A DNA stretch of 64,000 nucleotides from an uncultured Coriobacteriaceae bacterium (GCA_902791035.1 CADAUA010000015.1:1-64000), one strand, 5' to 3'; shown: positions 49,922 to 59,383, counted from the first letter of the stretch. The notes: generated by a model not told the origin, from the letters alone. Made by a program: numbers and translations.

Positions 49922-50017
49922 AAGTCACCTACGTATGCAACCGAGGGTAACTGGGACATAGGGGCCGCTTTCGTGCGAGAACGCCAAGTTGCCTACGGCC
50001 ATATACGTAGGTGACTT
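49922..50017. repeat. inverted repeat element, 15-bp arms around 66 bp
   Basis: AAGTCACCTACGTAT (49922-49936) is matched exactly by its reverse complement at 50003-50017. The interior has no gene. It lies between convergent genes. Confidence 0.75.
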
Positions 50018-50041
50018 GACCGGCCGGTTGCCTCCTGCAAA

Positions 50042-50072
50042 GGAAGGCCGGGAGCCTTGCCCCCGGCCTTCC
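50042..50072 (-). terminator. hairpin downstream of the lactate permease gene
   Basis: An 11-bp stem GGAAGGCCGGG/CCCGGCCTTCC with a 9-nt loop; on the minus strand it is followed by TTTGC, so it may be a weak intrinsic terminator. Confidence 0.6.
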
Positions 50073-50115
50073 TGCAACTAGCGACAAGCCCTTATTGCTG
50101 TGCGGCAGCCGCCTG

Positions 50116-51657
50116 CTACCAGCCCAGCAGCACGCCCACGTAGGTGAGGACCGCCATGAGGGCCATGAAGGCGAAGGAGTAGGGCGCGATCCTGCCCAGG
50201 ACCTCGCCGTCCTTGCCCTGGAGCTCCGGGGTGGAGCAGCCGATGGCAATGTTCTGCGGGGAGATCATCTTGCCGGCGGAGACGCCGAGCGAGTTGCTTG
50301 CGGCAAGCCAGGTCTCGTCTGCGCCAATGGCCTTGGCGGCGCTCACCTGCACGTTGCCAAAGAGCACCTCGGAGCTGGTGCCGGAGCCCGTCACGAAGGT
50401 GCCCAGCGCACCCAGCAGCGGCGCCACCAGCGGGTAGAAGCCGCCCAGCGTGCCCACGAAGAAGGCCGCGATGCTGGCGATCATGCCGGAGTAGCCCATG
50501 ATCTTGGCGCAGGCCAGCACGAAGAGCATGGTCACGATGGTCTTGGACATCTGCTTGCAGGTCTGGCCCAGCACCTGGCCTATCTCGGCTCCGCTGCAAC
50601 CCTGGATGAGGGCGCCCACGATGCCGCAGATCATGATGAGGACGCCCGGCGTGTTGACCCACGAGAAGGTGAGCGTGGCCGTGGGGTCGCCCTGGTAGAT
50701 GTTGACCGTGGACTTGATGGAGCTGAGCGGCGCGTTGATGGGCGGCACCAGCTTGCTCGTGGCCACCAGCACCACGAAGACCAGGATGAAGGGGCTCCAG
50801 GCGCGCAGGGCCTCAGCCGTCTCGATCTTTGCGCCATGGTTGGGGTTCTTGGCAGGGTGGAGAAGGTCGATCTTGTGGCCAAAGGCCTTGGCGGAGGCGA
50901 ACGTGACCACGAGCGAGACCACGGAGGCCACGACCATGGGCAGGTCGGCGCCGGCCACGGCAGCGGTGGCGATCTCGGGGATGGCCATGGAGAGGCCGGA
51001 GAGCAGGGTGAGTGGCACCATGCCGCGCATGCCCTTGGGACCGTTGCCCACGAGCATCACGATGAGGAAGGGCGTGGCGATGACGAAGGGCGCCGCCTGC
51101 AGGGCCTGGGTGAGGGCCAGGTTGGTGGCGTCTAGGCCGGTGATGGAGGCCAGCGTGGTGGTGGGGATGCCGATGGAGCCGAACATGGTGGGCACGCCGT
51201 TGGCCAGAAGGCACACCAGTACCGCCTTCATGGGGTCAAAGCCCAGGGCGATCATCATGGAGGTGGGGATGGCCACGGCTGTGCCGAAGCCGGCCATGCC
51301 CTCGAGGAAGCCGCCGAAGCACCAGCCGATCAGAAGCGCCAGCACACGCTGGTGGGAGCTCACGGAGGTCAGCATGACCTTGATGGTCTCGATAGCGCCG
51401 GTGTGGACCGTCACGTTGTAGGTGAAGACGGCCGCAATGATCACGATGACGATGGGCCAGAGGGCCATGAGCACGCCCTCGAGGGCGGCGGTGAGCATGT
51501 TGACCGGGGTCATCTGCCAGAAGACCAAGGAGAGGACGGCCGCAAAGCCGAAGGCGCCCGCCGCTGCCACCGGGGCCTGCATCTTGAGGCCCACGAGGGC
51601 CACGACCAACCAGATGATGGGTGCCAGGCCGAGCAAGAAGGGGACGAAGAGATCCAT
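50116..51657 (-). CDS. lctP: L-lactate permease (LctP/LldP family)
   Basis: A 513-residue permease with about thirteen helices. Signature segments: MFGSIGIPTTTLASITGLD, FGGFLEGMAGFGTAVAIP, and near the C-terminus ALGTFVTGSGTSSEVLFG and SLGVSAGKMISPQNIAIG. LctP proteins co-transport lactate (and glycolate) with protons. ATG at 51657 follows AAAGGAGCAGCC. It is single-gene and divergent from deoC. With the D-2-hydroxyacid dehydrogenase elsewhere in the window it implies lactate exchange with the environment. Confidence 0.9.
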   Translation of the reverse strand: MDLFVPFLLGLAPIIWLVVALVGLKMQAPVAAAGAFGFAAVLSLVFWQMTPVNMLTAALEGVLMALWPIVIVIIAAVFTYNVTVHTGAIETIKVMLTSVSSHQRVLALLIGWCFGGFLEGMAGFGTAVAIPTSMMIALGFDPMKAVLVCLLANGVPTMFGSIGIPTTTLASITGLDATNLALTQALQAAPFVIATPFLIVMLVGNGPKGMRGMVPLTLLSGLSMAIPEIATAAVAGADLPMVVASVVSLVVTFASAKAFGHKIDLLHPAKNPNHGAKIETAEALRAWSPFILVFVVLVATSKLVPPINAPLSSIKSTVNIYQGDPTATLTFSWVNTPGVLIMICGIVGALIQGCSGAEIGQVLGQTCKQMSKTIVTMLFVLACAKIMGYSGMIASIAAFFVGTLGGFYPLVAPLLGALGTFVTGSGTSSEVLFGNVQVSAAKAIGADETWLAASNSLGVSAGKMISPQNIAIGCSTPELQGKDGEVLGRIAPYSFAFMALMAVLTYVGVLLGW

Positions 51658-51846
51658 GGCTGCTCCTTTGGGTAGCGTTGCCGTGCGTCCGGGCCGTGAT
51701 GCACAGATTATATGGCGTGGGCCTGCCATCTGGCCCCGCAATGGCGTCTCGCCTGCCGAACGGCCGGTGCCCGATTCGCCAGTGTGCTCGACCTTCTTGC
51801 GGCGCTACCATCAGGCTGGAAACAAGGGCGACCACGAGGAGGACCC

Positions 51847-52557
51847 ATGCGCGAATGGACCCTGGACGAGCTCTGCAGGCTCGTGGACCACACCAACCTG
51901 CATCCCGACGCCACCGAGGAGGACATGACCAGGCTCTGCGACGAGGCCAAGCGCTACCACTTCAGGATGGTCGCCGTGAACCAGGTGCAGTCAGCCTTCT
52001 GTGCGCGTCAGCTGGCCGGGACCGACATAGACACCGGCGCGGCCATCTCGTTCCCACTGGGGCAGACCAGCGTCGCCTCCAAGGTCTTCGACACCAAAGA
52101 CGCCATTGCCAACGGGGCCAACGAGATCGACTACGTGGTCAACCTCACGCAGGTCAAGGCAGGCAACTGGGCCTACGTGCGGGACGAGATGGCCCGGATC
52201 GTGGACGTCTGCAAGGAGGCGGGCGTGCCATCGAAGGTGATCTTCGAGAACTGCCTGCTCACGAACGACGAGAAGCTCGCGCTCTGCCGCATCGCCAGGG
52301 AGGTGGAGCCCACCTTCGTCAAGACGTCCACGGGCTTCTCCAAGTGGGGCGCCACCGTGGAGGACGTGGCCCTCATGAAGGCCAACGTGGGCGAGAAGGT
52401 GCGGGTCAAGGCCGCGGGCGGCATCCGCGATGCCGACACCTTCATAGCTATGATTCGCGCCGGCGCCACCCGCATAGGCTGCTCAGCCGGCATCCCTATC
52501 ATCGAGGAGATCCGCCGCCGCATGGAGGAGCGGGGCGTCGAGTCCATCCGGGTCTAG
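51847..52557 (+). CDS. deoC: deoxyribose-phosphate aldolase DeoC
   Basis: A 236-residue aldolase: [50 protein letters not shown] with the Schiff-base Lys, and [14 protein letters not shown] with the second Lys. It splits 2-deoxyribose-5-phosphate into acetaldehyde and glyceraldehyde-3-phosphate. CGAGGAGGACCC precedes the ATG. The usual deoxynucleoside partners (deoA, deoB) are not adjacent, though a PNP-containing fusion is 6 kb away. Confidence 0.95.
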   Translation: MREWTLDELCRLVDHTNLHPDATEEDMTRLCDEAKRYHFRMVAVNQVQSAFCARQLAGTDIDTGAAISFPLGQTSVASKVFDTKDAIANGANEIDYVVNLTQVKAGNWAYVRDEMARIVDVCKEAGVPSKVIFENCLLTNDEKLALCRIAREVEPTFVKTSTGFSKWGATVEDVALMKANVGEKVRVKAAGGIRDADTFIAMIRAGATRIGCSAGIPIIEEIRRRMEERGVESIRV

Positions 52558-52591
52558 TCCGGACGTCCTGGATCCGGACGCCCCGGGACGG

Positions 52592-53213
52592 CTAGCGGCG
52601 TTCGACGGCGCCCGCGGGACAGACCTCCAGGCAGCGGCCGCAGTGCAGGCAGTGGCTCTGGTCTATGGCGCGCGCCCCGTCGTGGCTGATACAGTCCTGG
52701 GGGCAGGCCTCGTTGCACCTGCCGCATGCGATGCACTTGTTGGTGTCTATGAAGTAGCCGTGGGCGTTGGACGCCTGCCCGCCAAACGAGAAGGACTGGC
52801 GATAGATCGGCCTCTGCGAGAGGTCGAAGAGCTCGCTCGACCCCCGCCAGATCTGGAAGACCTCGAGGGCTTCCCGCGAGGCCTCCGTCGGGTAGATCTG
52901 TGCCATGTGGGGGGTTCTTCTCGAAGATCTCACCCAAGCGGCGGGTGCCGATGGGGCGCACGTCGCCGCGCAGGTTCACGGAGACTGACGTCATGGTGGA
53001 CTCGCCCCTGAGGCCGGTCAGGGCCACGAAGGGATGGGCGATGAGGCGCTGGTAGAAGGCCTTGCCCCGTGCCGTAAGGAAGTAGAGGCCATCCGCATCC
53101 GCGAGCATCATGTCGATGACGCAGGTCACGGGCAGACCGTCGTCGTCCACCGTGGCCACTATGGTGCTGTGGATGCGCGACTGCAGGAACTCGAGGATGT
53201 CTTGGGCGGTCAT
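52592..53213 (-). pseudogene. flavin-binding split-barrel/ferredoxin protein with a +1 frameshift in a C6 tract
   Basis: From ATG 53213 the first frame encodes a pyridoxamine-phosphate-oxidase-like split barrel (IVATVDDDGLPVTCVIDMML, VALTGLRGESTMTSVSVNLR). After EIFEKNP it shifts; the second frame continues HMAQIYPTEASREALEVFQI and then two [4Fe-4S] motifs, CIACGRCNEACPQDC and CLHCGRCLEVCPAGAV. The total of 622 bases is one more than a multiple of three. The break coincides with G6 on the plus strand (52909-52914); five would restore a 206-residue protein. Sequencing error, phase variation or true inactivation are all possible. RBS AAGGAGACCC. Confidence 0.85.
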
Positions 53214-53340
53214 GGGTCTCCTTGGGGCGAGGGCGGGGCGGTCGGCGTGGCAGAGGGCCGACCGTCTGCCGGCTGGCCTGCCAGTTCCGACGCCATTAGG
53301 CTAGAGTGTAGCTACAGGTGCGCCGGGAATCGAGGTGGAC

Positions 53341-55098
53341 ATGGCTGACGAGACCGACGAGCGCGAGACGTGGGAGCCGCACTGGCCTACCGATGATGGG
53401 GTTGACGTGCCGGCGGCGGGGTTCGCCGAGTGCGAGGACTGGGCCTTGGACGCTGCCGAGCCGGATTGGGCGGCGGCTGACCGTGTGCTGGGCAACAAGC
53501 CCGCAGAGCCCGAGGCACCAGAGGCAGATGATGCGCTAGCAGAGCCTGGCGAGCCCGATGTGCCCGAGGCGGACGACGCGCTAGCAGAGCCTGGCGAGCC
53601 CGATGCGCCCGAGGCGGACGACGCGCTAGCAGAGCCTGGCGAGCCCGATGTGCCCGACGAGCCCGATGCACCCATAGGGCCCGACGAGCCCGATGCACCC
53701 GACGAGCCCGATGCACCCATAGGGCCCGACGAGCCCACCATGGCCGTTCCCTACTCCCCGGCGGAGGAGCCGGCGGAGCCCAGGCTTGGGTCGGAAGCGG
53801 CGACTGCGTTCGACCCGGTGGCGGAACCCGGCCCAGAGGCGGAACCCAAGCCTGACGCCGAGCCCGAGCCCGGCATCGAGCAAGAGCCGAACGAAGGGGA
53901 CGAGAGCGGTATCGAGCCCGAAGTCGATGCCGAGCCAGAGCCCGACGGCATGCCCGAGCCCGGATCCGAAGACGAGTTCGAGCTCGCGTCGGAGCCCTGG
54001 GCCGAGGGTCTCTCGCAGCTGGACACCCCCATAGCACCCCTGCCCGTAGCCCACACGCATGCCACCCAGAACGACCAACGGGAGCGCCGGATGTCGCGCG
54101 TCCTTGTTGTCGTGTTGGCCTGCGCGCTGGGCGTGGCCGTGGTGGGGGCCGGACTTTGGTACGCGGGAACCATCCGGGCCCAGGCGGAGCGCGAGGCATA
54201 CGAGCAGGCGCACCGTGTCTACGACGTCACCGTGCCCCTGGATGCGCCGGGCTACACCGAGAGGGCCACGCGCATCCCGCTGCACGTGACGGGTACCGAC
54301 CTGGACGGCAACGCCGTGGACCACACGGCCTACGTCAGCGGGTCGGGCGCGGGGCTGAGTCTCGTGCAGGGCGACTACACGGTGCGGGCGGACGTGTCGC
54401 CGATCCTGGCCGACGGGTCGCTCTATGCGCTGCCGAGCACCGAGGTCACCATCTCCATCTGGGCCGACGACTCCGGCAACGCGAGTCCCAAGGTCACGGG
54501 CTCGCTCGCGTACGCGGTGGCGGACATGTCCACCGTCACGGACGAGCAGATAGAGGCCGCACGCGATGCCGCGGCGGCCGACGACGAGAGCGCTGGTTCG
54601 GCGACGGCCCTGGCCCAGGAGGCGACGGACCTGCGCGACGCCGCAGTGGCAGACGCCAAGCGTGCCGAGGTCGCCAGGCAGTTCGCGACGGCACTCTTCA
54701 CCAACGCCAAGGACACCGGCGAGACCACGAGCACCTGGTGGGGCAAGCGGGCCAAGCTCGCGGAGGTCTCGGGCTATCCCAAGGCCTGCCTGGAGTATGT
54801 GGACAAGGACGCCGAGGTGTACGGGCTCCTCAGGCGCAGCTACGCCTACGCGGCCCGGACCGACAAGCGCGGCATCCGCGACGTCACGGTGTGGGATCCC
54901 GAGGTCGAGGTGACCAAGGTCGCCGGCCAAAGCGTGTATCTGCAGGTCAAGTGCTACAGCACGAGCGGTCTCACGGCCGCCGTGGACTACAAGACCAAGT
55001 GGGACAAGGACGTGGTGGACGTCCTTGTCTCGATGGGCGAGGGGAATCTCGTGGAGGACTACGAGCTCGTCAACTGGGACGAGGCGGACAACTCCTAG
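53341..55098 (+). CDS. single-pass membrane protein with acidic Glu-Pro-Asp repeats
   Basis: About 585 residues. The N-terminal 255 are cytoplasmic and highly acidic, with tandem repeats of EADDALAEPGEPDVP and then of DEPDAPIGP. One helix (RVLVVVLACALGVAVVGAGL) at about residues 260-280 leads to an extracytoplasmic region containing a lone Ig-like part (VYDVTVPLDAPGYTERATRI, VTISIWADDSGNASPKV) and a helical segment. No catalytic motif. ATG 53341 is six bases from GAGG; GTG 53335 is possible. Repeat-driven length variation is likely. Confidence 0.75.
   Translation: MADETDERETWEPHWPTDDGVDVPAAGFAECEDWALDAAEPDWAAADRVLGNKPAEPEAPEADDALAEPGEPDVPEADDALAEPGEPDAPEADDALAEPGEPDVPDEPDAPIGPDEPDAPDEPDAPIGPDEPTMAVPYSPAEEPAEPRLGSEAATAFDPVAEPGPEAEPKPDAEPEPGIEQEPNEGDESGIEPEVDAEPEPDGMPEPGSEDEFELASEPWAEGLSQLDTPIAPLPVAHTHATQNDQRERRMSRVLVVVLACALGVAVVGAGLWYAGTIRAQAEREAYEQAHRVYDVTVPLDAPGYTERATRIPLHVTGTDLDGNAVDHTAYVSGSGAGLSLVQGDYTVRADVSPILADGSLYALPSTEVTISIWADDSGNASPKVTGSLAYAVADMSTVTDEQIEAARDAAAADDESAGSATALAQEATDLRDAAVADAKRAEVARQFATALFTNAKDTGETTSTWWGKRAKLAEVSGYPKACLEYVDKDAEVYGLLRRSYAYAARTDKRGIRDVTVWDPEVEVTKVAGQSVYLQVKCYSTSGLTAAVDYKTKWDKDVVDVLVSMGEGNLVEDYELVNWDEADNS
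53521..53739 (+). repeat. in-gene tandem repeats, 45-bp and 54/27-bp
   Basis: Three 45-bp units at 53521, 53566 and 53611 with a few substitutions, followed by GAGCCCGATGCACCC-based units. All keep the reading frame of the membrane protein. Confidence 0.9.
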
Positions 55099-55147
55099 CT
55101 CGCTGCGGTAAGGGATGGCGGCCCGGCCCTGCGACCGCCCCGGCCCG

Positions 55148-55561
55148 CTACGTGAGGTCTTCGAGCCTGAGGTCTGGGATGCCGAACTGCCCGAGCTTGA
55201 CCTGCACCGGGTCGCCCGACACGCTTACGATGTCGACGGCGCGGCCGCCCACGGAGCAGCTGTAGGCGTACTGGATGGAGAGGTCCGCGCTGGAGAGCTC
55301 GCGGATCACGGAGCCCAGGCCACCCGGGACGTTGGGGATCTCCATGGCTACGACCTTGGTCGTGGCCGCGTGGAGCCCGGCTTCCGCGAAGGCATCGAGT
55401 GCCACCTGGGGCTTGTCCACGATGATTCGCACGATGCCGAAGTCGGTCGAGTCGGCCACCATGAGGGCGATCACCTGGACGTCATGCTTGCCGAGGATGG
55501 CGCTCATGTCTGCGAGCGAACCCGGCCTGTTGGGAAGGAAGACGGTAATCTGGTCAATCAT
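55148..55561 (-). CDS. ACT-domain protein (tandem)
   Basis: A 137-residue protein with two ACT domains: DQITVFLPNRPGSLADMSAI with KHDVQVIALMVADSTDFGIV, then KVVAMEIPNVPGGLGSVIRE with LSIQYAYSCSVGGRAVDIVS. Both have the N-R/V-P-G-x-L ligand motif. Stand-alone tandem ACT proteins are amino-acid sensors. The ATG follows GATTGGGGGTTCGC; the extra 11 residues of the longer frame are unsupported. No biosynthesis gene is adjacent. Confidence 0.85.
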   Translation of the reverse strand: MIDQITVFLPNRPGSLADMSAILGKHDVQVIALMVADSTDFGIVRIIVDKPQVALDAFAEAGLHAATTKVVAMEIPNVPGGLGSVIRELSSADLSIQYAYSCSVGGRAVDIVSVSGDPVQVKLGQFGIPDLRLEDLT

Positions 55562-55689
55562 GCGAACCCCCAATCGCGTCCAGTGCCTACCCAATTGTAG
55601 GACGGCGGTTACGTTTGACGATTGCGGACGCGTTACGTTCTTCGGTCCGCTTGGGTCGTCCGAGGCGCGGCTGCGGCACCGCCGACCGC

Positions 55690-56862
55690 TCAGGGGAAAT
55701 AGGGGCTGCCGAGCAGGTCATCGATGGGCGATGGGGGAAGGTCGTAGGGGACGTCGGGATCCACGAGGAGGGCGTCGACATCCGGCGCAGGGATGTCGGC
55801 GTAGCCGGTACCTTCCGACGGGGAAGCCCCAACTCCCGTGGCCAGCCACTCGAGCGGGGGCAGGAGCTCGCGACGCAGGGAGTCGATCGCATCGAGGGCA
55901 TCCCGGCTGTGGAGGCGACGGAGCCGCCTGCGCGACTTGGCATCGCCGTGGTCTGCCATGTGCTGGACGATCTGGCCGAGCTTTCGCTCGAAGGCATCGC
56001 GGCTGGTAAGGTCCTCCGTGCGCATGGGGATTACCCGGATGCGCAAAGACTCGATGTCCGACTTGCGCTCATCGTCCATCACCCGCTCCTCGGGAGTGGA
56101 ATGGCGCTCGTTGCTGTCGTACTCCACGTCCAGCTTGTACTGGGGCCAGTAGAGGTCGGGCTTGAAGGTGTCCCTGCGGGTCAGGTGACGGAGCTCCGGC
56201 GGGACCGGCATCTCCGGGTTGAGCTGCGGAGGCTCGAGATTGGCCCCACGATGACGTGGCGGGAGGACGAGCAAAGTAGCCAGGAGGGTCTCCATCGGCG
56301 AGAAGGAGTTATCGAGCAACCAGGGGAGGGCTTGACGCGCGTATTGTGCGCCGCGCATCCCCTTGGCTCGTTCGACGTAGCCAGCAATCCTACGCGCGGT
56401 GGTGAGGGGCTGACAGAAGTAGGTGCAATGCTCGCCGTGCTCGCCGGGCGTCTCGCGCGAGTAGCGACCGGTGAGCTCCATGCCTAGGGCGAGGCACTCG
56501 GGAATGTCATGGATGTCCGCGCACCTTCGCACGAAGTAGGCCTCGGGTGACGGCATGAGTACGTGCCCGCCCGCGCGTACGAGTGCACCCTGCGGTAGTC
56601 GCTGCGGCATGAGGTGGTGCCCCAGACCTTCCGATTGGAACATCTCCGACTTTGAAGTCACGCTTATGTCAAGGGGTTCCTCGGACGGGAGATAGAAGCG
56701 GACCATCGACAGGCCGAGGTCGTCAATGTCCTGTTGCGTTGAAGCGCAGCTGCCAGGTGTGAAGTTGCGCCTCTGGCATCTCGCCAGACATAGCTCTCCC
56801 TCGTGGGCGGCGTGCATGGCGTGATCGAGCGACTTGCCTGCTAGGACGATCTCTTTGGGCAT
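55690..56862 (-). CDS. hypothetical protein with PD-(D/E)XK-like (DUF559-type) core
   Basis: A 390-residue protein. Residues about 220-290 read DTFKPDLYWPQYKLDVEYDS then RVMDDERKSDIESLRIRVIP, resembling the KxDfxw...vvEyDg...dD.rR layout of DUF559/Vsr-like nucleases, though the Lys of the motif is not seen. The N-terminal half includes ELCLARCQRRNF and YFVRRCADIHD segments of unknown role. Many Coriobacteriia carry proteins of this outline; I cannot name a function. AAAGGAGCAAG precedes the ATG. It sits next to the 145-bp inverted-end element. Confidence 0.65.
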   Translation of the reverse strand: MPKEIVLAGKSLDHAMHAAHEGELCLARCQRRNFTPGSCASTQQDIDDLGLSMVRFYLPSEEPLDISVTSKSEMFQSEGLGHHLMPQRLPQGALVRAGGHVLMPSPEAYFVRRCADIHDIPECLALGMELTGRYSRETPGEHGEHCTYFCQPLTTARRIAGYVERAKGMRGAQYARQALPWLLDNSFSPMETLLATLLVLPPRHRGANLEPPQLNPEMPVPPELRHLTRRDTFKPDLYWPQYKLDVEYDSNERHSTPEERVMDDERKSDIESLRIRVIPMRTEDLTSRDAFERKLGQIVQHMADHGDAKSRRRLRRLHSRDALDAIDSLRRELLPPLEWLATGVGASPSEGTGYADIPAPDVDALLVDPDVPYDLPPSPIDDLLGSPYFP

Positions 56863-56981
56863 TCTTGCTCCTTTACCGGGGTGGAGGAAGTATGCCCCGA
56901 TTGGCGGCGAACGACTTTGGGAAGTCGCAGAAATTCCCTTGGACCTATGAGGATGGCCGCGAAGTTCTGGATCGTCCAAGA

Positions 56982-57126
56982 ATGACGTCAAATCCGAGCT
57001 TTTCGGTGTCGGTTCTTTAAAAGAACAATGTTATGTACAAGTTTGGCCGACTTGTGGGGCGTCTCGGCGGCCGAGGACGATTCAGAGGGCCATGGGCGAC
57101 ACCGAAAAGCTCGGATTTGACGTCAT
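56982..57126. mobile_element. 145-bp MITE-like element with perfect 30-bp inverted ends
   Basis: The 30 bases 56982-57011 (beginning ATGACGTCAAATCCGAGC) are the exact reverse complement of 57097-57126. The 85-bp interior contains three smaller hairpins: GTTCTTTAAAAGAAC, ACAAGT...ACTTGT and CTCGGCGGCCGAG. The interior is more AT-rich than the surroundings. No target duplication or transposase is visible. Confidence 0.75.
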
Positions 57127-57154
57127 ATTGAGCGAAAGCTCTACTTCAAGGTTC

Positions 57155-57712
57155 CTAGAGGAGGGTTGTGGCGTGGGAGATCGTGGCAATGTAGTCGTCC
57201 AGAGAGGCAGCTCCGCCCTCCGTGCGGCGGTATTCGGGATATCCCAGCATGAGGAAGGTGATGACCCAGGCCACAGCCTCAGCGCTGTCGGCGCTGCGGG
57301 TCCATATGTCCTCGCGCAGGGCATTGGCCACGGTTGCGCGCATACCCTGTTCGACGTCCACGTCAGAAGGGACCTGTCGCAGGAGGGCCAGATCGTCAAG
57401 GACGCTCTCCGGAGTGTCCAACATGGGGCCCATGAGTCCCATCGTCGCACCGGAAAGGGGGCTGGCCGGCGTGTGCCTCGACACCACCTCCCCAAAGGCC
57501 CGGATCCGCTCGCGCTTGAGCTGGTCGGCGAGGTCATACTTGTCGTGGTAGTGCCGGTAGAAGGTCCCTTTGTTCACCAGAGCCTCGTCCACTACGTCCT
57601 GCACGGTAATCTGGTTGAACCGCCTGGCGCGGAGCAGCCGCAGGAACGCCTCCTCGATGCTGCGCCGAGTCTTCACAACTCTGAGGTCCTGGCCACCGGT
57701 TTTCTGCGACAT
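57155..57712 (-). CDS. TetR family transcriptional regulator
   Basis: A 185-residue protein. The N-terminal HTH reads SIEEAFLRLLRARRFNQITV then QDVVDEALVNKGTFYRHYHD, the standard TetR layout with recognition helix NKGTFYRHY. The C-terminal ligand domain resembles the AcrR/TetR_C_7-type of Gram-positive regulators. Divergent from the radical SAM gene with 186 bases between, so that gene is the likely target. A GATATC-centred AT-rich motif near 57752-57765 is a possible operator. Confidence 0.85.
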   Translation of the reverse strand: MSQKTGGQDLRVVKTRRSIEEAFLRLLRARRFNQITVQDVVDEALVNKGTFYRHYHDKYDLADQLKRERIRAFGEVVSRHTPASPLSGATMGLMGPMLDTPESVLDDLALLRQVPSDVDVEQGMRATVANALREDIWTRSADSAEAVAWVITFLMLGYPEYRRTEGGAASLDDYIATISHATTLL

Positions 57713-57898
57713 TAATAGAACCCTTCGTCAGCTTATGCGACATGACGTATAGATATCATATCACGAAGATTCAAAATGACCATTGTCCGCGCGGTGTGTC
57801 GATAAGAAAATCGACCCCGGTTTGAAAACGCTTATAAGCTGCGTGGACAGCCCATCAAGACAGCGGTCGGTGGGACCCACGCGAAGGGAGAGGCAAGG

Positions 57899-59350
57899 AT
57901 GCAGTCCAAGATCGCACACGCCGCCGAGCGCAAGGCCTTCGAAGTGGCGTTCAACCAGGTCATCAAGTCCATGACCAGCGACACGCGCGAGGGGGCCATC
58001 GAAAAGCTCATCAACATGGCGGCCAAGCTCCTCAAGGACACCAACCCCGGTGCCGTGGTGGGTATGAAGTCCGCCCTGTACCCCGGTTCCAAGTGGGAGG
58101 ACTGGATTTTCCGCGTGATCGACGAGACCGACCCCAACGTCCTGCGCGCGGCCGTGCTCAATGGCGGTTACGAGTCTGCCTTCCGCGGCTACCGCGACTG
58201 CATCGCCAATTCCGAGAAGTACCAGCGCAACGTCCCCTGGATCATCCTCTTTGACCCGACCTCCGCCTGCAACAAGCACTGCGTGGGCTGCTGGGCGGCG
58301 GACTACGGCAACGCCCTCAACCTCACCTTCGACGAGATGGACTCCCTCGTGTCGCAGGCCCGCGCCCTCGGCACGCACTTCTTCATGATGACCGGCGGCG
58401 AGCCCCTCTGCCGCAAGAAGGACATCATCCGTCTTGCCGAGAAGTACGACGACTGCCTCTTCAACGTCTTCACCAACGCGTCCCTCATCGACCAGGCCTT
58501 CTGCGACGAGGTCAAGCGCGTGGGCAACATCATCTTCTCCGTGTCGGTCGAGGGCTCTGAGGAGACCAACGACGGTCGCCGCGGCGAGGGCTCCTACCAG
58601 GAGGTCATGCGCGCCTTCGACCTCATGCATGCGAACGGCCTGCTCTTTGGCACCTCCACGGCATACACCCGCGCGAACGTCGAGGTCGTCTCGTCCGACG
58701 AGTACTTCGACAACATCATCGAGCACGGCTGCCGCTGGGCCTGGTACTTCCACTACATGCCCGTGGGCGAGGGCGCCAGCGCGGACCTCATGCCCACCGT
58801 GGAGCAGCGCGAGCACATGTACAACCGCATCCGCGAGGTCCGCGGCTTCGAGGGTGGCAAGTCCATCTTCGCCATGGACTTCCAGAACGACGGCGAGTAC
58901 GTGCGCGGCTGCATCGCCGGCGGGCGTCTCTACTGTCACGTGAACGCCCGCGGCGACGTGGAGCCCTGCGTGTTCATCCACTACTCCAACGCCAACATCA
59001 AGGACCAGAGCTGGCTCGACTGCCTGAACCAGCCCATCTTCCAGCAGTACCGCGAGCGCTACCCCTGGAACGACAACATGCTGCAGCCCTGCCCCATGCT
59101 GGAAAACCCGGGCATCCTGCCGCAGATGGTCAAGGCCTCCGGTGCCAAGTCCACCCAGTACACGGCCGAGGAGTCCGCGGAGACCCTGATGGAGCGTACC
59201 CTGCCCTACGCCAAGGCCTGGGGCCCCGAGGCCAGGAAGCTCTGGCTCGAGAAGTACCCCTCGGGCAAGAAGGTCGATGCCATCGGCTCCAAGGAGCGCG
59301 CCAAGCACCTCGCGGCCATCGCCGCCGAGGAGGAGGCCGGGCAGCGCTAG
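57899..59350 (+). CDS. radical SAM protein
   Basis: A 483-residue protein with CNKHCVGC (Cys124, 128, 131), the [4Fe-4S]-SAM motif, then MMTGGEPLCRK (GGE motif). The C-terminal region has conserved Cys in YVRGCIAGGRLYCHVNARGD then VEPCVFIHYSN and LQPCPMLENP, a SPASM-like auxiliary cluster site. An N-terminal helical extension of 100 residues precedes the barrel. Proteins of this type in anaerobes modify peptides or are annotated as radical SAM/SPASM of unknown role. GGGAGAGGCAAGG precedes the ATG. Probably repressed by the divergent TetR gene. Confidence 0.85.
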   Translation: MQSKIAHAAERKAFEVAFNQVIKSMTSDTREGAIEKLINMAAKLLKDTNPGAVVGMKSALYPGSKWEDWIFRVIDETDPNVLRAAVLNGGYESAFRGYRDCIANSEKYQRNVPWIILFDPTSACNKHCVGCWAADYGNALNLTFDEMDSLVSQARALGTHFFMMTGGEPLCRKKDIIRLAEKYDDCLFNVFTNASLIDQAFCDEVKRVGNIIFSVSVEGSEETNDGRRGEGSYQEVMRAFDLMHANGLLFGTSTAYTRANVEVVSSDEYFDNIIEHGCRWAWYFHYMPVGEGASADLMPTVEQREHMYNRIREVRGFEGGKSIFAMDFQNDGEYVRGCIAGGRLYCHVNARGDVEPCVFIHYSNANIKDQSWLDCLNQPIFQQYRERYPWNDNMLQPCPMLENPGILPQMVKASGAKSTQYTAEESAETLMERTLPYAKAWGPEARKLWLEKYPSGKKVDAIGSKERAKHLAAIAAEEEAGQR

Positions 59351-59383
59351 GCGGTGCCAAGATGCTGCGGATGGCTGTTATGC

